Assembly: GCF_017743935.1 (NCBI RefSeq)
Contig: NZ_JAGHRE010000004.1
Location: forward strand, 186,001-250,000
DNA from: Tropicibacter sp. R16_0
Lineage (GTDB): Bacteria; Pseudomonadota; Alphaproteobacteria; Rhodobacterales; Rhodobacteraceae
Length of the DNA stretch: 64,000 nucleotides
Direction of reading: 5' to 3'
This document shows positions 51,287 through 62,850 of the stretch, piece by piece. The notes beneath the pieces were generated by a model, which searched no databases, was not told the origin of the DNA, and worked only from the letters and a program-made list of their open reading frames with translations. Numbering within the stretch: the first letter of the stretch is position 1; every line of letters starts with the position of its first letter. The position numbers and the translations under genes were made by a program.

Positions 51287-52816
51287 TTACTTGATCCGCT
51301 GGCCGTTGGCGACGATGTGACCCTGCTTGTTGATCTCGATCGTCGACTTCAGCGTGTCAGGCGCGTCGCCCGGTACAGCCAGCAGGCCCATCATCATCCG
51401 CGCGCCCATGGCGTCCTGGTCCGAGACAAAACCCATGGCGATCAGCTTGTCGATCAGCGCGTTGGCGCCGCTGATTTCCAGATTGGCGACACCGGACGGG
51501 GCAGGCATGCCATCAAAGGCTTCGAGGTTCGAGTTGTCGAACTCAAAATCGCCAGTGCCCATCAGCTTGGCCCCAACCAGCGAAACCAACAGTTGGTTGA
51601 TCTTGAGCGAGTTCAACTCACCGGGAGCAGCGCCGGTTCTTTCCAGGGTTTCGGCCACGGTCGGATCAAGGAAGTCAACCAGGACCTTGGCGGTGCCAGT
51701 GGTGTCCAACGCCACGGTAGCCGGATCACGGGGCAGGGCGCCTGCCGGATCAAACATGCCCCAGATCATGTCGGACATGGTGAAATCGGTCAGGTTCATG
51801 CCAAAGGCAAACGGCTGTGGTGCATCACCGGCCTGGATCGGCATGTCCAGTTTGAAACCCGACTTGGCCATTTTCAGGTCGATCGGGAACGGCAGTTCCG
51901 ACACCGTGACAGAGATTTCGGAACCGCTCTGGCTCAGATCATAAAGCAGGTGGCTGCTGTCCATCGCAAAACGGAAATCGCCGCCGGTGGATTTTGAACT
52001 CATCGCGAATTCTTCGCCGTCACCTGTGCCTTGCATCGCGCCGTTGCCGGATTTGTAGCTAAACCCGCCATCAAACTTGAAGCCCGAGTTCAGGAACGCA
52101 CCGTAATCCGCCGCGTTGATTTCATTAGGAATAGAACCCGCACCGGTATAGCTGACACCGGCCACCGCGCCCGAGAACTTGCCGGCATCATCCGATTCCG
52201 GGTCATCAAAGGCGATGTCATAGGTGATGTTGCCTGCGGTCATGTTCTGCGCGATGTCGCGCATGGTGTCGCCGATTTTCATCTGCGATGTACCCGCCAG
52301 TGCATCCAGAACAACGCTGACGTTCAGCGCGCCTTCGGGGATGGTTTCGCCTTCGGCCTCGATCGAGGCCAGCGTCACTGAATTCTTGTCGGCCGAATAT
52401 GTATAGGTCATGTCTGCCGGAGTTCCCGACACGACCATCGCCATGTTGGTCAGCGCGTAATCCAGAACCAGTTTGACCGGATCTTCGCCTTCGGCAGCGA
52501 TGTTCACGGTAATCGGGAATTGGTCAGGCATGCCGATTGCGACGGTGCCGTCACCGTTTTCGGTGAAGGTGACCTCGGGCATGATCATTTCAAAACTCGC
52601 CTCGGCATCCGGGACGGTCATCGACATGGTCAAATCCGAAACGGTGGTGACATTGCCCGACGTGCTTTCCCCACCCGAGATGGAATAGCCCATTCCACCC
52701 ATATACGCTTGCCAGTCCGCCCAGACATCATTTGCTGTCAGATCGGCCCATGCACCTTGGGACGCAACCGCATAGGCAATGGCCGCGCCGCATGTGCGCC
52801 GGAAGAAAACAGACAT
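51287..52816 (-). CDS. DUF2125 secreted protein
   Basis: The 509-residue protein has a signal peptide (FFRRTCGAAIAYAVASQGAWA, then ADLTANDVW). The mature region is rich in Asp, Ala, Thr and Met with repeated beta-rich segments (for example VTVSELPFPIDLKMAKSGF and GALPRDPATVALDTTGTAKV) that match the alphaproteobacterial DUF2125 family. Probably periplasmic or outer-membrane associated. ATG at 52816 follows GAAGGG; seven extra codons are open upstream. Function unknown. Confidence 0.85.
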   Translation of the reverse strand: MSVFFRRTCGAAIAYAVASQGAWADLTANDVWADWQAYMGGMGYSISGGESTSGNVTTVSDLTMSMTVPDAEASFEMIMPEVTFTENGDGTVAIGMPDQFPITVNIAAEGEDPVKLVLDYALTNMAMVVSGTPADMTYTYSADKNSVTLASIEAEGETIPEGALNVSVVLDALAGTSQMKIGDTMRDIAQNMTAGNITYDIAFDDPESDDAGKFSGAVAGVSYTGAGSIPNEINAADYGAFLNSGFKFDGGFSYKSGNGAMQGTGDGEEFAMSSKSTGGDFRFAMDSSHLLYDLSQSGSEISVTVSELPFPIDLKMAKSGFKLDMPIQAGDAPQPFAFGMNLTDFTMSDMIWGMFDPAGALPRDPATVALDTTGTAKVLVDFLDPTVAETLERTGAAPGELNSLKINQLLVSLVGAKLMGTGDFEFDNSNLEAFDGMPAPSGVANLEISGANALIDKLIAMGFVSDQDAMGARMMMGLLAVPGDAPDTLKSTIEINKQGHIVANGQRIK

Positions 52817-52952
52817 AATAGAACCCTTCTCTATCAAAATTTGCCGTTATCGTCGGCCCTTAGACAGCGGTCGTCAAGGGGGGAGGGGCTGGACGCTGTC
52901 CCCTTGGCTCGGTACCACTTGCCCCGGATATGGCATCAAAGGGGACAGGGAC

Positions 52953-53702
52953 ATGGATATGCAGGGCAAAACGGTTCTTATCACGGGGGCCAGCCGTGGG
53001 ATCGGCGCCGAAGCTGGGCGGATTTTCGCCGCCGCAGGCGCAAATGTGGTGCTGGTCGCACGGGGGAGCGAGCAAATCACTGCTCTGGCTCAGGAAATCG
53101 GGGATCAGGCAGTAGCGGTGCCTTGTGATGTCAGTGATTACGATCAGGTAAAGGGCGCCATTCAAACCGCTGTTGATCGATTTGGCGGACTGGATGTTCT
53201 GATCGGGAACGCGGGTGTGATAGAACCCATCGCGCGGATGTCTGACAGCGATCCCGCGGGCTGGGGTCAGGTCATCGATATCAATCTCAAGGGTGTTTAT
53301 TACGGCATGCATGCTGCTCTGTCTGTCATGAAGGGCGCAGGTGGCGGCACCATCATCACCATCAGCTCGGGCGCGGCCCATGGCCCGGTCGAGGCCTGGA
53401 GCCACTATTGCTCGTCCAAGGCGGGGGCTGCGATGCTGACCGCCTGTCTGGACAAGGAAGAGCGTGAAAACGGCATCCGTGCCATGGGCCTGTCGCCCGG
53501 GACCGTCGCAACCCAGATGCAGCGCGAGATCAAGGCCAGCGGTATCAACCCGGTCAGCCAGCTGGATTGGGAGGTCCACGTTCCCGCCGATTGGCCAGCC
53601 CGTGCTCTGTTGTGGATGTGTTCGGCGGACGCAGACGAATTTGTGGGCACTGAAATCTCGCTCCGCGACGAAGGCATCCGGGCGCGAGTCGGCCTGACAT
53701 GA
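52953..53702 (+). CDS. Short-chain dehydrogenase/reductase
   Basis: The 249-residue protein has a Rossmann NAD(P)-binding glycine motif TGASRGIGAEAG, NAG in GNAGVIEP, catalytic Ser in ITISSGAAHG, and Tyr and Lys in HYCSSKAG. LSPGTVATQMQREIK follows. Substrate unknown. It overlaps the enoyl-CoA hydratase by 4 bp and begins a three-gene coupled unit with a VOC protein. ATG 52953 follows GGGAC; an upstream in-frame ATG is 58 codons earlier and overlaps DUF2125 on the other strand. Confidence 0.9.
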   Translation: MDMQGKTVLITGASRGIGAEAGRIFAAAGANVVLVARGSEQITALAQEIGDQAVAVPCDVSDYDQVKGAIQTAVDRFGGLDVLIGNAGVIEPIARMSDSDPAGWGQVIDINLKGVYYGMHAALSVMKGAGGGTIITISSGAAHGPVEAWSHYCSSKAGAAMLTACLDKEERENGIRAMGLSPGTVATQMQREIKASGINPVSQLDWEVHVPADWPARALLWMCSADADEFVGTEISLRDEGIRARVGLT

Positions 53703-54307
53703 TCGAACTGGAAAAAGACGGCGGGCTGTGGATCGCAACCATCAACCGCCCCGACAAGGCCAATTCCCTGACCGAAGCCATGCTCGAAGAGCTGGTTGAA
53801 ATTGCTAGGGCCGCGACTGAGACCAAGGCGTTGATCCTGACTGGACGGGGCAAGGTGTTCAGCGCCGGCGCCGACCTTGATGAGGCGCGCGCTGGCCTTG
53901 CGACCTCGGACGTGTGGGAGCGGTTGTCGGGCGCCATTGCCGCGTTGCCGTGCCTCACGATTGCGGCCTTGAACGGCACGTTGGCAGGTGGGGCAAACGG
54001 CATGGCGTTGGCCTGCGATTTGCGGATCGCGGTGCCAAGCGCCAAGTTTTTTTATCCCGTGATGAAGCTGGGGTTTCTACCGCAAGCTTCTGACCCGGTG
54101 CGCATGAAGGCCTTGATCGGCCCTGCGCGGACCAAGATGATCCTGATGGCGGGGCAAAAGATCACGGCGGACGAGGCCTATGCCTATGGCTTGGTGGACC
54201 GGGTGGTCGAACCTGATGCGCTCATGTCCACGGCGCGCGACCTGACGGCAGACGTCGTTGCGGCCAAGCCCGAGATTGCCACCGGCATTGCCGAGATGTG
54301 CCGATGA
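53699..54307 (+). CDS. Enoyl-CoA hydratase/isomerase-family protein (short form)
   Basis: The 202-residue crotonase-fold protein has its oxyanion-hole segments in FSAGADLDE and GTLAGGANGMALACDLRIA. Usual members have about 255-260 residues; this lacks most of the C-terminal trimerisation helices and ends IATGIAEMCR. It overlaps both neighbours by 4 bp (SDR and VOC). The shortening is clean in frame, so it is more likely a family variant than a frameshift. Confidence 0.82.
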   Translation: MIELEKDGGLWIATINRPDKANSLTEAMLEELVEIARAATETKALILTGRGKVFSAGADLDEARAGLATSDVWERLSGAIAALPCLTIAALNGTLAGGANGMALACDLRIAVPSAKFFYPVMKLGFLPQASDPVRMKALIGPARTKMILMAGQKITADEAYAYGLVDRVVEPDALMSTARDLTADVVAAKPEIATGIAEMCR

Positions 54308-55011
54308 GCCTGAACGCTCTGCGCCTGCGTGTCGTCGATCCCAAGGGACTGGCGGCATTTTATCGGGACACCCTTGGAATGCAGGCGTGTGCCGACGGTG
54401 ATGCGTGGCGCATTGGCTATGTTGGTGCGAATGCGGATTTGGTGTTGGTCCCGGGTGGCGGCGGATATACCCGCGATCGCGGGCAGCGGTACTGGAAGAT
54501 CGGGATCACCTTGCCGAATGTCGATCTGGCAGTTGACGCCCTACGCGCCGCCGGGGTCGAGGTGTCAGACCCGCGCCAGTTTCTGGACATTGGCTACATG
54601 GCCCATCTGTCCGATCCCGAAGGGTTTGTGATCGAGCTGTTGCAGCATGATTTTGAAGGCAACCGACCTGATGATGCAGGCGACGCCAAAGCTCCGTTTG
54701 CGCAGGCGTGCATCGGGCAAATCACTCTGAGAACGGGCAACATTAGGGCCGAGGATCAGCGGTGCCGCGATCTGGGGATGCGCCTGTTGTCCGTGCAGGA
54801 TGTTGAGCCTTATGGGTTCGACCTGCATTTCTATGCATTCACCAGCGATCATCCCCCAAACCCAGATCTATGGGCGGTCGAAAACCGTGAATGGCTGTGG
54901 AAACGGCCCTATACAACGCTTGAGTTTCAGCACATTGCTGACGCAGTTTTCGCCCCCGTTCCCGATTTTCTTGGGATTGAGATTGGCGGCCAAACGGATC
55001 GTTACTCGTAA
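54304..55011 (+). CDS. Two-domain VOC-family protein (glyoxalase/extradiol dioxygenase fold)
   Basis: The 235-residue protein has two VOC modules, about 5-115 and 140-235. In the second, Gln of GQITLR and Glu of YTTLEFQHI are in the usual metal-ligand positions. The first retains Glu in FVIELLQHD but lacks the expected His at its N-terminal strand. One metal site is therefore likely in the second module. The operon with an SDR and a hydratase-like enzyme suggests a small catabolic or detoxification step. Confidence 0.8.
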   Translation: MSLNALRLRVVDPKGLAAFYRDTLGMQACADGDAWRIGYVGANADLVLVPGGGGYTRDRGQRYWKIGITLPNVDLAVDALRAAGVEVSDPRQFLDIGYMAHLSDPEGFVIELLQHDFEGNRPDDAGDAKAPFAQACIGQITLRTGNIRAEDQRCRDLGMRLLSVQDVEPYGFDLHFYAFTSDHPPNPDLWAVENREWLWKRPYTTLEFQHIADAVFAPVPDFLGIEIGGQTDRYS

Positions 55012-55017
55012 CGGACA

Positions 55018-55344
55018 TCACCTTTTGCGGCGCCTCCCCGGAACTTTGGATCGAAAGCCGGGTGGACGTTTACGCACCCAGTTCAGGAATTTTTCCAGCC
55101 TGGGATGCGCCCGCAATGCCTCGACCGTGGCATAGGAGCGTGCCAGTTCCGCTTCGGTCAACGTGGCGTGAACCTCTTTGTGGCAGATCTGATGCAGCAG
55201 CACAGTCGGGCCGCCCTTGCCACCTTTGAGCTTGGGGATCAGATGGTGCAGGCTGCCGTCCCCATCGGGGATCGGCCGATCACATAAAGGGCACACCGGC
55301 ACGTCTGCGGGGAAGGTGTCAGGGTTTTTTTCCTTGTTCGGCAT
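55018..55344 (-). CDS. HNH endonuclease-family protein
   Basis: The 108-residue protein has an HNH-type domain: N-terminal zinc-binding CPLCDRP, the SLHHLIPKLKGG histidine motif, and LLHQICHKEVHA near the end. The C-terminal tail is basic (KRPPGFRSKVPGRRRKR). It is a small stand-alone protein that is fairly widespread in proteobacteria. A DNA-nicking role is inferred from the fold only. Confidence 0.85.
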   Translation of the reverse strand: MPNKEKNPDTFPADVPVCPLCDRPIPDGDGSLHHLIPKLKGGKGGPTVLLHQICHKEVHATLTEAELARSYATVEALRAHPRLEKFLNWVRKRPPGFRSKVPGRRRKR

Positions 55345-55391
55345 CGGTAAGAGGATGCACCACTTTGCAAAAGGATCAACCGGGGGCGTTT

Positions 55392-56714
55392 ATGGAATTT
55401 GGATCCGATCTGCAAAATCAGGTGCTGGAAGAGGGGCAAAGGCTTTGGGACATTGCCCTGAGTTGGCTGGTCAGCCCTGCCGCCTGGTCACAGTTTGCGC
55501 TGCTGGTGGTGGCCTATCTGTTGGCCTTGGTCGTGGCCCGCAAGCTGCGCGCGCCCCTGACGCGGCTGCTGACCCCGCCTGAAGATTTGGACAACCCTCT
55601 GGCCAAGGTCCGGCGGTTCGTTCTGATCTTTGTGCCGCTGTTGCTGCCACTCATGGCCTATGCGTTTACCGGCATCGGCGAAAGCGTGACGCGCTCGCTC
55701 TTTGGCTCTGGAGCGGTGATCGCCTTTGGCAAACGCGTGTTCCTGTTCCTTGCCGTGCGCATACTGGTGCGCGAGATCATCACCGACCCGATGATGAAGC
55801 TGCTGGGGCGTTACATCCTTATTCCCGTGGCAGCGCTCTATGCGCTTGGGCTGCTGGAACCGGCGATGGTCAAGCTGGACGAGACGATTGTGCCGCTGGG
55901 CAACCTGTCGTTTTCGCTGCTTTTTGCGTTGCGGTTCATCGTTGTAGGTGGTGCGATCTTCTGGATGGGGCGCTGGTCCAATGATCAGTCTGCGCAGTTC
56001 TTGAAACGGCAGGACGACATGCGCCCGGCCATGCGCGAGTTGACTGCCAAGGCCATCGAGATCGGAATATTCGGCGTCGCCTTCCTGCTGGTGATGAACA
56101 TCATGGGCATCAACCTGACCTCCCTTGCGGTTCTGGGGGGTGCCATCGGTGTTGGTCTGGGCTTTGGCCTGCAAAAGATCGCGTCGAACTTCATTTCGGG
56201 CCTGATCCTGCTGCTCGAAGGTCAAGCCACTGTGGGGGACTATGTTGAACTCGACGGTGGTGAGGCGGGCACAATCGTCAAGATGGGCGCGCGCGCCGCG
56301 ATCCTCGAGACATTCGACGGGCGTTGGATCGTTGTCCCGAACGAGGATTTCATCACCACTCGCGTCGTCAACTTCTCGGACAGTGGCTCGGCCAACCGGT
56401 ATGAGGCGCCGTTTTCGGTGAGCTATGACACCGACATCAACAAGGTGCCCGACATCATCGAGGCGGCCGTGGCCAAACACCCGCGCGTTCTGTCCGAGCC
56501 TTTCCCACCTGATTGCGAGCTCCGCGGGTTCGGCGACAGTGGCGTTGATTTTGCGGTCGAGTTCTGGGTCGAAGGTATCGATGACGGGGCCAACAAGTTC
56601 TCGTCCGACGTTTTGTTCCTGATCTGGAATGCGCTGAAGGCGCATGAGATTACGATCCCCTACCCGCAACGCGTGGTCGAGCTTTCGGGCAGCATCGAGA
56701 CCCGGTCGCGGTGA
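55392..56714 (+). CDS. MscS-family mechanosensitive ion channel
   Basis: The 440-residue protein has about five membrane helices in the first 240 residues. The pore-lining segment and beta-domain follow: LGGAIGVGLGFGLQKIASNFISG then LLEGQATVGDYVEL, GTIVKMGARAAILETFDG and IVVPNEDFITTRVVN. The mixed alpha/beta C-terminal domain ends near 430. Extra N-terminal helices make it longer than E. coli MscS (286). ATG at 55392 preferred; 9 extra codons open upstream. Confidence 0.93.
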   Translation: MEFGSDLQNQVLEEGQRLWDIALSWLVSPAAWSQFALLVVAYLLALVVARKLRAPLTRLLTPPEDLDNPLAKVRRFVLIFVPLLLPLMAYAFTGIGESVTRSLFGSGAVIAFGKRVFLFLAVRILVREIITDPMMKLLGRYILIPVAALYALGLLEPAMVKLDETIVPLGNLSFSLLFALRFIVVGGAIFWMGRWSNDQSAQFLKRQDDMRPAMRELTAKAIEIGIFGVAFLLVMNIMGINLTSLAVLGGAIGVGLGFGLQKIASNFISGLILLLEGQATVGDYVELDGGEAGTIVKMGARAAILETFDGRWIVVPNEDFITTRVVNFSDSGSANRYEAPFSVSYDTDINKVPDIIEAAVAKHPRVLSEPFPPDCELRGFGDSGVDFAVEFWVEGIDDGANKFSSDVLFLIWNALKAHEITIPYPQRVVELSGSIETRSR

Positions 56715-57886
56715 GGCGCGCGGTTGTCATAGGGGCGGGGCCAGCCGGGCTGATGGCGGCTCAGGAACTGGCACAGGCCGGGCTTTCGGTGATCGTGACC
56801 GAGGCCAAGCCTTCGGTGGCACGCAAGTTTCTGATGGCAGGGAAATCCGGGCTGAACTTGACCAAGGATGAGCCGTTCGAGACTTTGATCGCGGCCTACG
56901 GCGAGGCCGCTGATTGGTTGCGGCCGATGATTGCCGAGTTTGACGCCAAGGCCGTGCAGGATTGGGCGCAAGAGCTGGGACAGGAGCTGTTTGTCGGCTC
57001 GTCCGGGCGGGTATTTCCGACCGTCATGAAAGCGTCGCCGTTGTTGCGGGCATGGTTGACCCGGTTGGAGTCGTTAGGGGTAGAGGTCCGGACCCGGTAT
57101 CGTTGGACCGGCTGGCAAGAAAGCCAGCCTGTGTTTTCTACAGAGCAGGGACAAGTGACGCTAAAGGCCGATGTGATGGTCCTGGCCTTGGGCGGGGCCA
57201 GTTGGGCTCGGCTCGGTGCGGATGGGGGCTGGGCAGAGGTTCTGGCAGATCGCGGTGTGTCGCTAGCGCCGTTCAAGCCCGCCAACGCGGGGCTACTGGT
57301 GAACTGGTCAGAGCATATGCGGGACTTGTTTGGGCAACCAATCAAAGGCGTGGCTTGGTCTGTAGGGGATTTGATGACACGCGGCGAGGCGGTGATTTCC
57401 GCGCGCGGGCTGGAAGGCGGTGGCATCTATGCGGTTTGCAAGACGGTGCGCGACGGCGCAGCGTTGCGCATCGATTTGATGCCGGATGTAAGCGCCGCTG
57501 ATGTGGCAAAACGCTTGTCACGCGCGCGTGGCAAGTCGAGCTTGTCGAACTATCTGAGGAAAGTCTTGAAGCTGGGTCCGGTGCGTACCGCGGTTTTGAT
57601 GGAATTCGGGCGGCCTTTGCCGACTGATCCCGTGGCCTTGGCGGGGGTGATCAAGGCACTGCCAGTCGAACATGCAGGGTTGCGTCCGATGGACGAGGCG
57701 ATCTCGACAGCGGGTGGCGTGCCGCAAGCGGAACTGGATGCGGATCTGATGCTGAAACAACTGCCAGGCGTGTTCTGCGCCGGGGAGATGTTGGATTGGG
57801 AAGCGCCGACAGGGGGGTATCTGCTGACGGCTTGTCTGGCCACTGGGCGGTGGGCCGGACGCGCTGCAGCGCAATATGTGACCTGA
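56711..57886 (+). CDS. TIGR03862-family flavoprotein (HI0933/BaiN-like FAD oxidoreductase)
   Basis: The 391-residue FAD-binding protein has N-terminal VVIGAGPAGLMAAQELAQAG and LMAGKSGLNLTK, with FVGSSGRVFP, VMVLALGGASW and the C-terminal CAGEMLDWEAPTGGYLLTACLATG. The start is GTG at 56711, within the mscS-type gene's end (4-bp overlap). The family is annotated as putative NAD(P)/FAD oxidoreductases; the substrate is unknown. Repeat copy D starts 10 bp after the stop. Confidence 0.9.
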   Translation: MRRAVVIGAGPAGLMAAQELAQAGLSVIVTEAKPSVARKFLMAGKSGLNLTKDEPFETLIAAYGEAADWLRPMIAEFDAKAVQDWAQELGQELFVGSSGRVFPTVMKASPLLRAWLTRLESLGVEVRTRYRWTGWQESQPVFSTEQGQVTLKADVMVLALGGASWARLGADGGWAEVLADRGVSLAPFKPANAGLLVNWSEHMRDLFGQPIKGVAWSVGDLMTRGEAVISARGLEGGGIYAVCKTVRDGAALRIDLMPDVSAADVAKRLSRARGKSSLSNYLRKVLKLGPVRTAVLMEFGRPLPTDPVALAGVIKALPVEHAGLRPMDEAISTAGGVPQAELDADLMLKQLPGVFCAGEMLDWEAPTGGYLLTACLATGRWAGRAAAQYVT

Positions 57887-57895
57887 CTCAGAAGT

Positions 57896-57970
57896 GCTCC
57901 CGCCCGTCGTCAATGCCCCATGCGGGGCATCTCCTCCCGTTGGGCCGGGCGCCGCGTTGACACGCGGCGC
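57896..57970 (+). repeat. Dispersed hairpin element, copy D
   Basis: GCTCCCGCCCGTCGTCA, hairpin arms ATGCCCC/GGGGCAT (57913-57930, loop 4), CTCCTCCCGTTGGGCCGGGC, then a second hairpin with arms GCGCCGCG/CGCGGCGC (57949-57970). Between the convergent flavoprotein and GST genes. Confidence 0.8.
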
Positions 57971-58038
57971 GGCACCACCGAACGCTGACGGTGGTGGCAA
58001 AATCGGATCCGCCCGGGCCGCTGCTTCCAGTCGTGGCC

Positions 58039-58635
58039 TTAGGCTTTCTTGGCCAAAGCGCCCATGCGCTGCGCTGCCTCGCGGCTGCGCATCTCTTTGC
58101 CGTAAGCGCGCAGATTGTCGGCGTTCACCGGAAAATCAATCCCACGGGCCCAACTCATGCAATGGGCACACAGGATGTCGGCGATCGTGATCTTGTCACC
58201 CTGCAAGAATGGCCCCTGGAACCGCTTGCTCAGACGATCCACGGAGTTTTCGAATTCCCACTTCAAGCTCTCATAGATCGCCGGAACCCGTTTGTCTTCG
58301 GGCAGGACGCCCATGTGCCGCGTGGCGGTCCAAAGCAGCGCGTCGAATTCGTCGACCAGCGCGTGAAACAGCGAGTCCTGTTGCGCGCGTTCGGGCGTGC
58401 CAGCCGGATAGGTAAACGCGCCGTGCTTGTCGGCCAGATAAGTCATGATCGCCGAACTGTCCGAAATCACGTGATCGCCATCGACCAGAACCGGGATCTT
58501 GCCGGTTGAGTTCAGCGCGGTCACTTGCGGGTCATGTGGGCCAACGTCGATGAATTCATACTCTTGCCCGAGCTCTTCGAGCAGCCACAGAACCCGCGAG
58601 GCGCGGCTTTGAAGGCGACCATAGACTTTGTACAT
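58039..58635 (-). CDS. Glutathione S-transferase
   Basis: The 198-residue protein has an N-terminal thioredoxin-like domain with a Ser in YGRLQSRASRVLWLLEELG, the cis-Pro GKIPVLVDG and the gamma-Glu-binding SDSSAIMTYLA, then a helical C-terminal domain (FLQGDKITIADILCAHCMSW). It is a typical cytosolic GST and differs clearly from the Faxc-like protein at 8899. Electrophile substrate unknown. A short gap separates it from holA upstream. Confidence 0.88.
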   Translation of the reverse strand: MYKVYGRLQSRASRVLWLLEELGQEYEFIDVGPHDPQVTALNSTGKIPVLVDGDHVISDSSAIMTYLADKHGAFTYPAGTPERAQQDSLFHALVDEFDALLWTATRHMGVLPEDKRVPAIYESLKWEFENSVDRLSKRFQGPFLQGDKITIADILCAHCMSWARGIDFPVNADNLRAYGKEMRSREAAQRMGALAKKA

Positions 58636-58719
58636 GCTGAAAATTCCCTGTTGATCCGTTTGTGTGCAAATGTGCGGGTGGGCACCAGCAAATCAAGACC
58701 TACGCCTCGTCACATGACC

Positions 58720-59748
58720 TCAGCGTGAACGTGACAGCATCGCCAGACGGATCATCGCGCGTTCCACAAGGGCCATGGCCGGAGCGGTTTGTCCCGCTGA
58801 ACGCAGGGCAAGATCGGTGTCCGTCAGAACGGTCAACGCGGTTTCCAGCTTGTACGCGCCCCAACCTTGCGCCTGTCGCAACACCCGGTCGCGGCGCTTG
58901 CCATAGACGGGCGGACGAAGGCGGCTGACGCCTTCGGACGGGCCACCAGGGGCCGATGCGCAGGTATAAAGCATGCGGAAATGACGGGTGGCGCCGATGC
59001 AGAGGCTGACCGCATTGGTGCCCTGTGATTGCAAGCGGCGGATCAGTGGTCCGATCTCGCCCGCGCGCCCTTCGGCGACGACGTTCAACACATCATCCAG
59101 CGCTGCCTCGGTCGAGCGTGGGGCACAGGCCTCGATATCGTCGAGGCTCAATTCGCCGCTGTCCCCACGCTTATACAGCGCCAGTTTCTCGATGGTTTGG
59201 GCAAAGTCGCCCGGTCCCAGATCGTTGGCCAGATCGGTAAGGGCGGCCATGGAATCAGGGGGGACACTGCGAATGCCTGCCTCGCCTAAGGTGCGCTCGA
59301 TTTCGGCGCGCGAGGGAGGCTCGTCATAGATGCCGATTGCATAGGCGTTTGAATGCGCTTCGAACGCCTTGCGGATCTTGGACGTGGGTTTGAGCTGCCC
59401 GGCGGTGATCACGATCTGGGCGTCGCCCGGTTCCCAATCCTCTAGCGCGGCCAGAATGGCGGGGTGAGAGGCTTCGGGACAATCCTCGACAAAGGCCACG
59501 CGTGGGCCTGGGAAAAAGCCGACGGCTTTGATCGCATCGACCAATTGCGCAGGATCCTTGCGCAGCTCTGCGCCCGGCATGCGGGTCAAACGCATTTCTT
59601 CTTCGGCGCCGGGGCCAAGCAGCGCAGCGATCACCTGTTGACGCTTGAGGGCCACGCGCATCGCATCCGCGCCATAAATCAGCAGGCCGGTCTTGCCCGC
59701 ATCAGGCTTGGCGAAATACCCCTCTGCCTCACGCGGGCTTAGCTTCAT
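58720..59748 (-). CDS. holA: DNA polymerase III subunit delta
   Basis: The 342-residue clamp-loader subunit opens the beta clamp. N-terminal LLIYGADAMRVALKRQQVIAALLG fits the AAA+-like module. The middle IRSVPPDSMAALTDLANDLG and the C-terminal helical collar (GATRHFRMLYTC, LETALTVLTDTDLALRS) are typical. It overlaps lptE by 4 bp; the order leuS-lptE-holA is common in bacteria and supports the call. Confidence 0.92.
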   Translation of the reverse strand: MKLSPREAEGYFAKPDAGKTGLLIYGADAMRVALKRQQVIAALLGPGAEEEMRLTRMPGAELRKDPAQLVDAIKAVGFFPGPRVAFVEDCPEASHPAILAALEDWEPGDAQIVITAGQLKPTSKIRKAFEAHSNAYAIGIYDEPPSRAEIERTLGEAGIRSVPPDSMAALTDLANDLGPGDFAQTIEKLALYKRGDSGELSLDDIEACAPRSTEAALDDVLNVVAEGRAGEIGPLIRRLQSQGTNAVSLCIGATRHFRMLYTCASAPGGPSEGVSRLRPPVYGKRRDRVLRQAQGWGAYKLETALTVLTDTDLALRSAGQTAPAMALVERAMIRLAMLSRSR

Positions 59749-60222
59749 GTGGGCAAGTCCGCAGTGGAATACAGCTGTGTGGTGATCTGATCCGCAAGGA
59801 TGGTCATCAGCCGGTGACGCGCGTCCCGCTCACTGGCCAGTGTTTCCACGGTCGAGCCGGTGGCGGAATAACCGGTGAAGTTGTCGACCTCACCCGAAGC
59901 CACGATTTGCCCCGTGGCTTTGTTCGTCAACGTGTAGTCGGCAGAGCCAATAATCGAATAGCGGGTGATTTCGTTGGACGCGGTGATCGCTTGACCCTGT
60001 TCAGCGGTAGAAACACTTACCACCAACTCATAGTCCGAAGCAGAGGAGGCGCTGCGGCCCAAACGCTCTTCGAGGTTTTCCACCAACCAATAGCTTTCGA
60101 CGTCATCAGGCGCCGACACTTCGACGTTACCTCGCAAGGCAGAGCCTGTGCCGCCTGTGCCGTAAACCGGCTGGAACCCGCAAGCCGAAAGGGCCAGCGG
60201 GATCATCAGCAGGAATTTTCGG

Positions 60223-60236
<14 letters not shown>
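59745..60236 (-). CDS. lptE: LPS-assembly lipoprotein LptE
   Basis: The 163-residue outer-membrane lipoprotein forms the LptDE complex that inserts LPS. Lipobox near 13-19 ([13 protein letters not shown]) has the acylated Cys. [25 protein letters not shown] and [12 protein letters not shown] are typical. It overlaps leuS by 14 bp and holA by 4 bp. Confidence 0.9.
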
Positions 60237-62775
<2,539 letters not shown>

Positions 62776-62801
62776 CAGATGCGGTCCTTGGGTAAATGAA
62801 A

Positions 62802-62823
62802 ACGCCGGGCAGGAACCCGGCGT
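62802..62823 (-). terminator. Terminator of the DUF3576 gene
   Basis: An 8-bp perfect stem (ACGCCGGG / CCCGGCGT, loop 6), with a short T-run on the minus strand side (TTTTC). It lies 28 bp after the DUF3576 stop and 27 bp before the leuS start. Confidence 0.7.
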
Positions 62824-62850
62824 CGTGATAGATGGTATTTCTGCGGGTTT

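Noticed and set aside
57896-58020. CRISPR array at the hairpin-rich gap
   Set aside because: The repeats are dispersed over 20 kb, hairpins vary, and there are no regular spacers or cas genes.
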